Below, piece after piece: positions 6,443 through 12,816 of a DNA stretch of 12,816 nucleotides (within the stretch, counting starts at the first letter, position 1; every line of letters begins with the position of its first letter). Position numbers and translations under genes: made by a program. Below the pieces are notes generated by a model. It was not told the origin of the DNA and did not search any database. It saw only the letters and a list, made by a program, of their open reading frames with translations. The DNA comes from Synergistaceae bacterium (GTDB lineage: Bacteria > Synergistota > Synergistia > Synergistales > Synergistaceae): contig JAISDQ010000091.1 in the NCBI GenBank assembly GCA_031264605.1, positions 1 through 12,816 of the forward strand. The letters run 5' to 3'.

Positions 6443-8503
6443 TCACAGCGTCGTCTCGACGTGTCTGGTGGCGTGGCATCCGATGTTCACCGCCACGGGC
6501 ATTCCGGCGATATGAGTGGGATACGCCTTTATGTGAACCGCGAGCGCGGTGGTTTTCCCTCCCAGGCCCGCCGGGCCGATATCGAGAGAATTTATTTCTT
6601 TGAGCAATTCCTCCTCCAAACCGTTCCACAGCCAGCTCTCGTTGGCGGAGCCGACGGAACGCAGCAACGCCTGTTTGGCCATGAGCGCCGCGTAATCCAT
6701 AGTGCCCCCCACTCCGACGCCGACGATTATCGGCGGGCACGGATTGGGCCCCGCCTTTTTGACGGCGTCCACCACGAAGCGCCTTATGCCCGCTATGCCG
6801 TCGGAGGGCTTCAGCATCGCCACCCCGCTCATGTTCTCGCTGCCGAACCCCTTTGGAGCGACGGTTATTTTGAGCCTGTCGCCTGGAACCACGTCGAAGT
6901 AAATGACGGCCGGCGTATTGTCTCCGGTGTTCACCCTGTCCACCGGGTCGGCGACCACGGAGGCGCGCAGATAACCCTCTCTGTAACCCCGCCTGACGCC
7001 TTCGTTCACGGCGTCCTTCACGGAGCCGCCCGTTACGCGGACATCCTGCCCGATCTCGACGAAAACGACGGCCATGCCGGTATCCTGACAGAGCGGAAAT
7101 TCCCCTTCGGCGGCTATCTCCGAGTTTTCGAGCAGCTGCCCCAGCACCTCTTTGGGGATTTCCCCCTCTTCCGCGTCGGCGCTCCGCCGTACGGCTTCCT
7201 TTATATCCGGGCTTATCGTGTAGTTCGCCTCGATACAAAGCGCCTTCACCGCCTCTATTATCTCCGTCGCGGTTATTTCCCTCACCTGCGTCACCCCATT
7301 CCCAAACCCCTGCGTTTCGGACAGACCGTCCGACGGGGCCCACACTGAAGGATCGTCGAACTCCTCCTCGCTGAATCCTTCGTCAAATTCGATGTCGTCG
7401 CCGGGATCGATGTCGTACTCGAACTCCAGTTCGTCCTCCAGCCTCGGCGGAATCCAATCCGACGGCAAAACGTCATACTCCGGCGCTTGATCGGCCGAGA
7501 CGGGAACGGCGTCCTCCGACGCGGCCGAAGTTTCCGGACTTATCGCCCAACCCGCCTCTGGCGCGGCGTCCTCCGAGGATGGAGAAGAAGCGTCCGCCGC
7601 CGCTTCGAGCACGTCCATCAGCACGTCCGCGGACACGCCATTTTCCAGGGCTTCGAGCTGCGCGGCGACCTTGATCCTGCCGCCGCTCTCGACGGTTCTG
7701 AAACCCGACTCTATCAAAAAAGACGATGAATACGTCAGATCGGAGGGCGTCGGCGCTCCCAGAACCACGGAGACGAGCCTCACATCCCCGCTTTTGGCCG
7801 TGGCTATCAGGTTGTGCTTCGACGCGTTCGTCCATCCCGTCTTGAGACCGTCGACGTATGAGTACATCCGAAGGAGCGGATTTTTGTTCGTGGTGGTTTT
7901 CCCATTGTACGTTATCGACTCGATACTGTGATACGCTAGAGCCTCCGGATGAACCTCGATGTAGCTTTTCGACAGAATCAGCATATCGCTGGCGGTAGTC
8001 TCCTGTCCGTCCGCGGGAAGGCCGTTCGGGGTCTTGAATACCGTCCTTTTCATGCCCAGGGCCTCGGCCTTTATGTTCATCATCCTGTTGAACACTTCGA
8101 CGGAACCGCCTATATATTCCGCGACGGCTACGGCAGCGTCGTTCCCGGACGCCACCGCCGCCCCTTTCAGAAGTTCTCCAAGGGAAACGACGTCGCCGGC
8201 CGTCAGGTTCATTCGCGCGCCGGGCTGAGAGGCGGCCCTGCGGCTCACTTTCACGTCGTCGTCCAGGGTGACGCGCCCCTGTTTCACCGCGTCCATCGCG
8301 AGATATATCGTCATTATCTTGGTCAAAGACGCCGGGGGAATACGCGCGTCCTCGTTCTGCACGTAGAGGACGCTTTCGGACTTCAGGTTCATCAGAATCG
8401 CCGCGCCGGCGTTCAGAACAGCCGCCTCCGCGCAGACGGCGGCGCATACCAAAACACCCGCGGCAATCGCAAGAATTTCGAGGACACTCCAGCGCGCCGG
8501 CAT
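6443..8503 (-). CDS. Apparent fusion: exported D-Ala-D-Ala carboxypeptidase (S11) + fumarate hydratase alpha subunit
   Basis: One open frame of 686 residues from ATG 8503 (strong G/A-rich site GGGGAGGGGG about 7 nt upstream); an in-frame GTG at 8566 is less well placed. Residues 1-28 are a signal peptide (AVCAEA|AV). Residues 30-270 are a penicillin-binding D,D-carboxypeptidase with SLTK (S59, K62), SGN (119-121) and KTG (221-223), all intact. Residues 303-403 are a low-complexity linker that becomes strongly acidic (about 354-390); the usual C-terminal beta domain and amphipathic anchor are not evident. Residues 407-686 are a complete class I fumarase alpha subunit, starting VREITATEII, with the three Fe-S cysteines C472 (LCQDTG), C589 (NPCPP) and C676 (NIGCHATR). 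The halves belong to different compartments: periplasmic peptidoglycan trimming and cytosolic fumarate/malate chemistry. Two genes merged by a one-base change, or internal initiation, are plausible alternatives. The beta subunit follows immediately. Confidence 0.8.
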   Translation of the reverse strand: MPARWSVLEILAIAAGVLVCAAVCAEAAVLNAGAAILMNLKSESVLYVQNEDARIPPASLTKIMTIYLAMDAVKQGRVTLDDDVKVSRRAASQPGARMNLTAGDVVSLGELLKGAAVASGNDAAVAVAEYIGGSVEVFNRMMNIKAEALGMKRTVFKTPNGLPADGQETTASDMLILSKSYIEVHPEALAYHSIESITYNGKTTTNKNPLLRMYSYVDGLKTGWTNASKHNLIATAKSGDVRLVSVVLGAPTPSDLTYSSSFLIESGFRTVESGGRIKVAAQLEALENGVSADVLMDVLEAAADASSPSSEDAAPEAGWAISPETSAASEDAVPVSADQAPEYDVLPSDWIPPRLEDELEFEYDIDPGDDIEFDEGFSEEEFDDPSVWAPSDGLSETQGFGNGVTQVREITATEIIEAVKALCIEANYTISPDIKEAVRRSADAEEGEIPKEVLGQLLENSEIAAEGEFPLCQDTGMAVVFVEIGQDVRVTGGSVKDAVNEGVRRGYREGYLRASVVADPVDRVNTGDNTPAVIYFDVVPGDRLKITVAPKGFGSENMSGVAMLKPSDGIAGIRRFVVDAVKKAGPNPCPPIIVGVGVGGTMDYAALMAKQALLRSVGSANESWLWNGLEEELLKEINSLDIGPAGLGGKTTALAVHIKAYPTHIAGMPVAVNIGCHATRHVETTL
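7283..7297 (-). promoter_or_regulatory. Candidate internal translation start for fumarase alpha at the fusion junction
   Basis: At the linker-fumarase boundary there are two in-frame GTG codons, at 7294 and 7285. The second gives a protein beginning VREITATE, which is where fumarase alpha subunits normally begin. GGGGTGA (7297-7291) lies 5 nt upstream and partly matches a Shine-Dalgarno sequence. Starting here would make a normal 280-residue cytosolic alpha subunit independently of the exported half. Suggestive but short evidence. Confidence 0.45.
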
Positions 8504-8593
8504 GAATCCGCCCCCTCCCCGCGTGAAAAGAACGGCGCCAGAGCGAGCGCCGCCCGGTTCCGTCACGCGATGCTACTTATATGCCGATATCAA

Positions 8594-9793
8594 TTAAAGT
8601 TTCCTTCGGCGAAAATACGAAGGCGTGTCGATGGGAGAATCCATCGCGAAGAACGAGTCTCCCTCGGATGTCTTTTGAGCGCTCGCGCGCGGCTCGGCCA
8701 CGCCGGATTTCACGACGCTTTCCCCGGCGTCCGGCCGCGAGTTCTCCGAGGCGCGGGAGTCCATGTCGTAACCGGTCGCGATGACGACCATCCGTATCTC
8801 CTCGTCCCTGCTCATCTCGTCGTTCACTAAACCCCAGATGAAGGTCGCGGCCGGATCTATCTGCTCCTCCAAATGTTTGATAGCCGTCTCCATTTCGTGC
8901 AAGCCCACGTCCGCGCCGCCCGTGATGTTGAGGATGACTCCCTTCGCGCCCTTTATCGAACATTCCATGAGCGGGCTCTCCATCGCGCTTTTCAGCGCGT
9001 CTTCGGCCCTGTTGTCTCCTTTGCCGGAACCGACTCCCATCACGGCGCCGCCGGAATGTTTCATTATGCTCCTCAGGTCTGCGAAGTCCACGTTGAGCAT
9101 TCCGGGTTTCGTCACGAGGTCCGTCACGCCCTGCACCGCCTGACAGAGCACGCCGTCCGCCATGGCGAAAGCCTCCTGGACCGTCGTGGAGCGGTCGGAC
9201 AGGAGCAGCCTGTCGTTGGGCACGACGATAAGCGCGTCGACTATCCTTTTTGTCCTTTCTATGCCGGCGTCGGAATAGGCGGTCCTCTTTTTGCCCTCGA
9301 AACTGAAGGGACGCGTCACGACCGCCACGGTGAGGATGCCGAGTTCCTTGGCAATGTCCGCTACCACCGGCAGCGCTCCGGTTCCCGTGCCGCCTCCCAT
9401 TCCGGCGGCGAGATAAACCATGTCGCACCCCTTGAGGCACGACCGAAGCTGTTCCCTGGATTCAATGGCCGACTGCTCCCCGATTTCGGGACGCGCTCCG
9501 GCGCCGCGCCCTTTGGTGAGCTGTTCGCCGATCACCAGTTTTTCCACGGAGAGACATTTCTCCAGGCAGTGAGCGTCGGTATTTACCGCGAGAAATTCGA
9601 CCCCGCCCGCCCCGGAACGTATGATATGATCCAGCGCGTTATTGCCCCCGCCGCCGATGCCTATCACCTTTATCTTGGCCTTGAACATGACTTCCGCCGC
9701 GGGAGCGTGTCTCCCGCGAATATTTCCGCCGGCCGGTATCCCTCTTGCGCCGCCGTCTTCTTCCTCTATATAGACACGCGCTGGAGCCGCCAA
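8594..9793 (-). CDS. ftsZ: Cell division GTPase FtsZ
   Basis: The 399-residue product polymerises at midcell as the Z-ring scaffold. GTP-binding landmarks are GIGGGGNNA (45-53), the tubulin signature GGGTGTG (133-139), and the T7 synergy loop NVDFADLRSIM (234-244), which completes the neighbouring subunit's GTPase site. A polar, disordered linker (about 345-380) leads to a conserved C-terminal peptide IDTPSYFRRR near 388-397, the docking site for FtsA/ZipA-type partners. The start is a TTG at 9793, 7 nt after a perfect AGGAGG. This gives a 35-residue N-terminal extension before the usual MFKAKIKVIG; the internal ATG there has a poorer site. The usual neighbour ftsA is absent upstream; instead ftsZ heads the run, with the carboxypeptidase-fumarase gene next downstream. 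Confidence 0.97.
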   Translation of the reverse strand: MAAPARVYIEEEDGGARGIPAGGNIRGRHAPAAEVMFKAKIKVIGIGGGGNNALDHIIRSGAGGVEFLAVNTDAHCLEKCLSVEKLVIGEQLTKGRGAGARPEIGEQSAIESREQLRSCLKGCDMVYLAAGMGGGTGTGALPVVADIAKELGILTVAVVTRPFSFEGKKRTAYSDAGIERTKRIVDALIVVPNDRLLLSDRSTTVQEAFAMADGVLCQAVQGVTDLVTKPGMLNVDFADLRSIMKHSGGAVMGVGSGKGDNRAEDALKSAMESPLMECSIKGAKGVILNITGGADVGLHEMETAIKHLEEQIDPAATFIWGLVNDEMSRDEEIRMVVIATGYDMDSRASENSRPDAGESVVKSGVAEPRASAQKTSEGDSFFAMDSPIDTPSYFRRRKL

Positions 9794-9851
9794 ATATATT
9801 CCTCCTTTGCCGCATCTTTTCTCATGCCGATGAATTTAGTACACTGGTGTT

Positions 9852-9880
9852 ATCATAAAAAGTCGGACGAAACATGTCAA
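9852..9880 (-). promoter_or_regulatory. Near-consensus sigma70 promoter of the ftsZ run
   Basis: On the minus strand, TTGACA (9880-9875), a 17-bp spacer and TATGAT (9857-9852). Transcription would begin near 9845, giving a leader of about 50 nt before the TTG start. A small palindrome ACACTGGTGT (9841-9850) sits just after the -10, over the expected start point, and could bind a regulator. Confidence 0.8.
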
Positions 9881-9980
9881 GTGGAGTGGCGAATATGGTT
9901 TCAAATATGATAAAGTATAGAGGGAGTTGATTATCCAAAAATTACGAAAAAACGGCAACCCCGCTGATGGAGGCTACCTT

Positions 9981-10880
9981 GTGAGATTTCTTTTCAAATC
10001 TGTGAACCTCGATACATTGACCCCTTATCTCGAATTTTGGAAAAAAACGCCGCAAAAATCGTCAGACTACTCATCCGGAGTCCTGCTGTGCTGGGAAAAA
10101 GCCATGGGATATCAGTTCGCTTTCGACGAACACGAGGAGCTGGCCTGGATAAAAGGTTCGTTCCCCGATGAACACTATCTTGCGCCGGTAGGGGACTGGC
10201 ATGTTCATTCGGACTGGGAGGGAATCATCAGGGCGAGATTCGGCCGCAAGGCGGAATTTCGGCTCGTTCCGGAACGTCTTCTCGATATCTGGAAAGAGCA
10301 GATGGGCGAGGCGGTGACGGCGGAAGAAAACCGCGCGAGCTGGGAGTATCTGCACAGCGTTTCCGAACTGGCGGAATTGTCCGGAAATAAATATATGCGC
10401 AAGCGAAACCGCGTGAACCAGTTCAGAAAACAAAATCCCTACGCCTACGCGCCGATAACGCCGGAATGGCTTCCCAGGATCGTAAAATTTCAGGAGGAAT
10501 GGCGCGAATCTTACAGGGAATTCAGCGGTTTCGAGAGCATAGAGCGCGAAAGCGAGGGAATAATAAGCAACATATTGGGCAATTGGGAACGTTTACCCCA
10601 GCTCATGGGGGGAGTGATAGAAACCGTCGGTTCCATCGCGGCGTACACGATAGCCGAAGACGCCGGAGACGGCACGGTCATGATACATTTCGAAAAAGCC
10701 AGCCTCGCCTACAACGCCGCATTCCAGGTGATAAACAGGGAATTTCTGGCCAACGAATGCGCCCGCTTCACCACGGTCAACCGCGAGGAGGACATGGCCG
10801 ATCCCGGGCTTCGCGACGCGAAAATGTCCTATCACCCGGCGGATTTCGTGAAAAAATACACGGTCGCAATCGACCTCTGA
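9981..10880 (+). CDS. DUF2156 domain protein (phosphatidylglycerol lysyltransferase C-terminal-like, GNAT fold)
   Basis: The GTG at 9981 is chosen because GGAGG (9969-9973) lies 7 nt upstream; an earlier in-frame TTG at 9927 directly abuts its purine stretch and would add 18 atypical residues. The 299-residue product starts VRFLFKSVNLDTLTPYLEF. It has the family's segments ending in RKRNRVNQFRKQNPYAY, a central helical region (EEWRESYREF), and the C-terminal AAYTIAEDAGDGTVMIHFEKA and NREEDMADPGLRDAKMSYHP. Members are soluble acyltransferase-like proteins related to the catalytic domain of MprF. No transmembrane flippase part is present, so aminoacylation of lipids is not implied. Substrate unknown. 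It is divergent from ftsZ and convergent with hemB. Confidence 0.8.
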   Translation: MRFLFKSVNLDTLTPYLEFWKKTPQKSSDYSSGVLLCWEKAMGYQFAFDEHEELAWIKGSFPDEHYLAPVGDWHVHSDWEGIIRARFGRKAEFRLVPERLLDIWKEQMGEAVTAEENRASWEYLHSVSELAELSGNKYMRKRNRVNQFRKQNPYAYAPITPEWLPRIVKFQEEWRESYREFSGFESIERESEGIISNILGNWERLPQLMGGVIETVGSIAAYTIAEDAGDGTVMIHFEKASLAYNAAFQVINREFLANECARFTTVNREEDMADPGLRDAKMSYHPADFVKKYTVAIDL

Positions 10881-10897
10881 CGCCGATAACGGCGAAT

Positions 10898-11887
10898 TCA
10901 GCGGGCGTCCCTTCTCAGAAGCCGTGCCAGTTCCGTCGCGAAGTAAGTGATGACCAGATCGCACCCGGAACGCCTCACGGCAATGTGATACTCCAGGAGC
11001 GCCCGATCGGCGTCGAGGGCGCCCGAAGATATCGCGGAGCGCAGCATGACGTACTCCCCGCTCACCACATAGCCCACCAGAGGCATATCCGTCCTGGCGC
11101 GCAGCCGGCAAGCGATGTCGAGACACGGCGCCGCCGGTTTCACTATGAGCATATCCGCGCCTTCCTCGGCGTCCATGAGGGCGTCGCGTATTATTTCCCT
11201 CGGATTGGCCGGCGGGAGCTGGTAACTTTTCCTGTCCCCGAAGCTCGGCGCGCTGCCGGCGGCGTCGCGGAACGGGCCGTAAAAAGCGGACGCGAGTTTG
11301 GCCGCGTAACTGGCAATTCCAACCGAACTCATCCCGGCGCCGTCGAGCGCGGAGCGTATCGCGCCGACACGCCCGTCCATCATGTCGCTGGGAGCGACGA
11401 AATGCGCGCCCGCCTCCGCCTGGCTCAACGCGGTCTTCGACAAAAGTTCCAGCGTCGCGTCGTTGTCGACGCGCCCGTCCTCCGTCAAATGCCCGCAGTG
11501 TCCGTGCGACGTGTATTCGCACATGCAAGTATCCGCGAAGAGGACTGTATCGGGATATTTGCCGCGCGTAAAACGGAGCGCCCTTTGCACCGGCTGATCC
11601 GAATCGAACGCGCTTGTTCCGTCCGCGTCCTTGTACGCCGGAAGGCCGAAAAACAAAAAAGCCTTTACTCCCGCGTCTATGGCGGGTTCGATGACCTCGG
11701 GCGCGCGGTCGACGCTCCAATGACATACGCCCGGCATCGAGGGAATCGGCTCTGATACGCCTTCGCCGGGACACACGAAGACCGGCAGAATCAAATGTTC
11801 GGGTTCGAGCCTGACCTCCGTCAGCATATTCCTGAGCGTCGCGTTCTCCCTGAGCCTTCTCATCCTCACGGCCGGAAAACCGCTCAT
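10898..11887 (-). CDS. hemB: Delta-aminolevulinic acid dehydratase (porphobilinogen synthase)
   Basis: Condenses two 5-aminolevulinate molecules to porphobilinogen for tetrapyrrole (heme, siroheme, cobalamin) synthesis in the cytosol. The 329-residue product is normal length. It has the zinc-binding motif DTCMCEYTSHGHCG with C121, C123 and C131, marking a zinc-dependent type, the active-site lysines K197 (YAAKLASAFYGPFRD) and K250 (LIVKPAAPCLD), PSDMMDGRVGAIR, and SGEYVML near the C-terminus. The start is ATG 11887, overlapping the upstream gene's TGA as ATGA, with GGAGGCGGCGAG just before; an in-frame ATG 36 nt further upstream lies inside that gene and lacks this site. No other tetrapyrrole gene is visible in the window. 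Confidence 0.96.
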   Translation of the reverse strand: MSGFPAVRMRRLRENATLRNMLTEVRLEPEHLILPVFVCPGEGVSEPIPSMPGVCHWSVDRAPEVIEPAIDAGVKAFLFFGLPAYKDADGTSAFDSDQPVQRALRFTRGKYPDTVLFADTCMCEYTSHGHCGHLTEDGRVDNDATLELLSKTALSQAEAGAHFVAPSDMMDGRVGAIRSALDGAGMSSVGIASYAAKLASAFYGPFRDAAGSAPSFGDRKSYQLPPANPREIIRDALMDAEEGADMLIVKPAAPCLDIACRLRARTDMPLVGYVVSGEYVMLRSAISSGALDADRALLEYHIAVRRSGCDLVITYFATELARLLRRDAR

Positions 11888-12651
11888 CTCGCCGCCTCCG
11901 CCTCTTTCGAGGCCGAATTCCACGTGACGGACTCGCCTCCGTCAAAATCGCGCGGCTCTCCCGACATCGTGGCCGAATAATCGGTCACGGCGATTGTTTT
12001 GAACACCACCCTGAACGGTATCTCGTTCCATTCGATCAGAGGGTTCGCCCTTTCCAGCATTTCTTTGACGAGAAAACCCGGCTGCTTTACGTTCTGGATA
12101 TACACCATCGCGTCCTCTATATAGACTCCGTCCGGACGAAGGCCGAACTTTCCGGAAGCCGCGAGCTTTATCCTGAAGGTAAACAAGAGCGACGCGGTAA
12201 ATATTCCCGAGGCCCTGAAACCTTCCGGGCTGAACTCCACTTTGAGATTGGAAAAACCCCTCGATTCGTTTTCCCTGAAATAATCGTTCACGTCGCTTTC
12301 CAGCAGGGTCACTTCCCCCCAGGAATAACCGATGATGGAGGCGAGAGATTCCGCGTCTCCTCCCGGAATTTCGGAGGACGTAAGCATAGCTTCTATTTTC
12401 AGCTTATCCACCCTGACGCCGCTCAGAAAAATTCCGCCGGCCTCGGCGTAAGCGTGGTTATCGAGCACTTTCACCGACAGCGACTCCGGGCCGAATTCAT
12501 CGCCCAGTTTTTCCGCCAGCGCGGACGCCATCTCGAAATCCGTCAAGCCGAGACACTCGGACGGAACACACATCGCGGGCAGTAAAAGCGCCGCGAGGAC
12601 GATCGCTAATTTGAGAAAGATTTTGGGATATCCGCTTTTTTCCGCGGCCAT
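11884..12651 (-). CDS. Exported LmeA/DUF2993-like (phospholipid-binding family) protein
   Basis: The 255-residue product starts at ATG 12651, 10 nt after AGGAGG; an in-frame upstream ATG at 12732 lies within the promoter region and has no site. Residues about 10-35 are a signal peptide (KIFLKLAIVLAALLLP). The Cys at about 27 is preceded by PAM, not a good lipobox, so it is probably released by signal peptidase I. The mature part has the DUF2993 pattern: a repeating VRVDKLKIEAMLTSSEIPGG, EVTLLESDVNDYF, NLKVEFSPEGFRASGIFTAS and LLFTFRIKLAASGKFGLRPDGVYIEDA, i.e. amphipathic beta strands of a lipid-binding, LEA/BPI-like fold. Location is periplasmic or envelope. Function is unproven in this lineage. 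Translation is coupled to hemB by an ATGA overlap. Confidence 0.75.
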   Translation of the reverse strand: MAAEKSGYPKIFLKLAIVLAALLLPAMCVPSECLGLTDFEMASALAEKLGDEFGPESLSVKVLDNHAYAEAGGIFLSGVRVDKLKIEAMLTSSEIPGGDAESLASIIGYSWGEVTLLESDVNDYFRENESRGFSNLKVEFSPEGFRASGIFTASLLFTFRIKLAASGKFGLRPDGVYIEDAMVYIQNVKQPGFLVKEMLERANPLIEWNEIPFRVVFKTIAVTDYSATMSGEPRDFDGGESVTWNSASKEAEAAR

Positions 12652-12713
12652 TCCAGTTCCACCTCCTGATAATGAATGAAAATATTCGACAGCGTTCAAA
12701 TGATATCCGACAA

Positions 12714-12751
12714 GACAATTTGGCGCAATCATCCTTTTGTGTATAATTGTC
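12714..12751 (+). promoter_or_regulatory. Sigma70-type promoter within an inverted repeat, driving the gene at the right edge
   Basis: TTGGCG (12720-12725), a 16-bp spacer and TATAAT (12742-12747) make a good plus-strand promoter; transcription would begin near 12754. GACAATT (12714-12720) and AATTGTC (12745-12751) form a perfect 7-bp inverted repeat, 24 bp apart, that overlaps both promoter elements. The match extends by CAA/TTG with a one-base offset. This placement would suit an operator. The divergent gene must start its transcript nearby as well; a weaker minus-strand candidate is TTGCGC with TATCAT 17 bp downstream. Confidence 0.65.
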
Positions 12752-12791
12752 GTTGATGTTCGCGGTTCGAAAATGCCTGGAGGTGTTTCAA

Positions 12792-12816
12792 ATGGACGGA
12801 ATCGGCGGAACTAAAA
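12792..12816 (+). CDS. Start of an unidentified gene cut by the window edge
   Basis: ATG at 12792, 7-8 nt after TGGAGGTG, opens MDGIGGTK before the window ends. It has a convincing promoter 45 nt upstream and is divergent from the LmeA-like gene. Eight residues are not enough to assign a family. Confidence 0.6.

Noticed and set aside
5572..9910. Long overlapping frames on both strands across the radical SAM, fumarase and ftsZ genes
   Set aside because: Arg/Gly/His-rich translations without motifs, opposite or out of phase with genes that carry clear catalytic signatures; a by-product of high GC.
9927..9980. TTG 9927 as the start of the DUF2156 gene
   Set aside because: The AGGGAG stretch directly touches the codon, leaving no spacing, while GTG 9981 has GGAGG at 7 nt and gives the expected N-terminus.
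10881..10894. CGCCG-ATAA-CGGCG hairpin as a terminator between the convergent DUF2156 and hemB genes
   Set aside because: Stem of only 5 bp and no T-run on either strand.
10466..11945. Large plus- and minus-strand frames overlapping the DUF2156 gene and hemB
   Set aside because: Arg-rich and motif-free; hemB and the DUF2156 protein explain the DNA.
12649..12732. ATG 12732 as the start of the LmeA-like gene
   Set aside because: It lies in the promoter/inverted-repeat region with no ribosome binding site and would put 27 polar residues before the signal peptide; ATG 12651 follows AGGAGG.

Overview
The window is GC-rich, densely packed bacterial DNA with frequent GTG/TTG starts. A signal-peptide-bearing autotransporter with the start of an outer-membrane beta-barrel shows a diderm host. 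Together with a two-subunit, oxygen-labile class I (Fe-S) fumarase, this fits an anaerobic diderm such as a member of Synergistota. That placement is an inference from gene content, not a proven assignment.

Layout. (1) 1-2837, minus strand: a large repeat-rich autotransporter adhesin that runs off the left edge. It has a signal peptide, about 14 degenerate passenger repeats of 30-40 residues, and most of a C-terminal beta-barrel. (2) 2838-3473: a non-coding region. It holds a potentially highly structured leader for the autotransporter (2894-2986), a perfect 7 x 7-bp tandem repeat (3071-3120), an AT-rich stretch without a convincing gene, and the first of three identical 24-bp REP-like palindromes. 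(3) 3474-3800: a REP-associated (HUH/Y1) transposase that is 3'-truncated and carries two further REP copies read in frame. (4) 3815-5074, plus strand: a consensus sigma70 promoter, a PLP-dependent cystathionine gamma-lyase/synthase-type enzyme, and its terminator. (5) 9880-5080, minus strand: a tight four-gene run behind a near-consensus promoter. It encodes ftsZ, a single open frame joining an exported D,D-carboxypeptidase to the fumarase alpha subunit, the fumarase beta subunit, and an SPL-like radical SAM protein. (6) 9981-10880, plus strand: a DUF2156 (GNAT-fold) protein. (7) 12651-10898, minus strand: an LmeA/DUF2993-type exported lipid-binding-like protein overlapping hemB (ALA dehydratase) by ATGA. 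(8) 12720-12816, plus strand: a promoter inside an inverted repeat and the first 8 codons of a gene that leaves the window.

How the genes relate. The ftsZ run mixes cell division (FtsZ), peptidoglycan trimming (D,D-carboxypeptidase) and central metabolism (fumarase). The carboxypeptidase and fumarase alpha are not separated by a stop codon. Either this is a true secreted-enzyme/cytosolic-enzyme fusion, or a one-base change in a G4 run has merged two genes; removing one G creates a TGA exactly at the junction. That junction, the in-frame REP insertions in the transposase, and the structured leader plus heptamer array upstream of the autotransporter are the places most worth a second look. No complete new defence or mobile system is visible.
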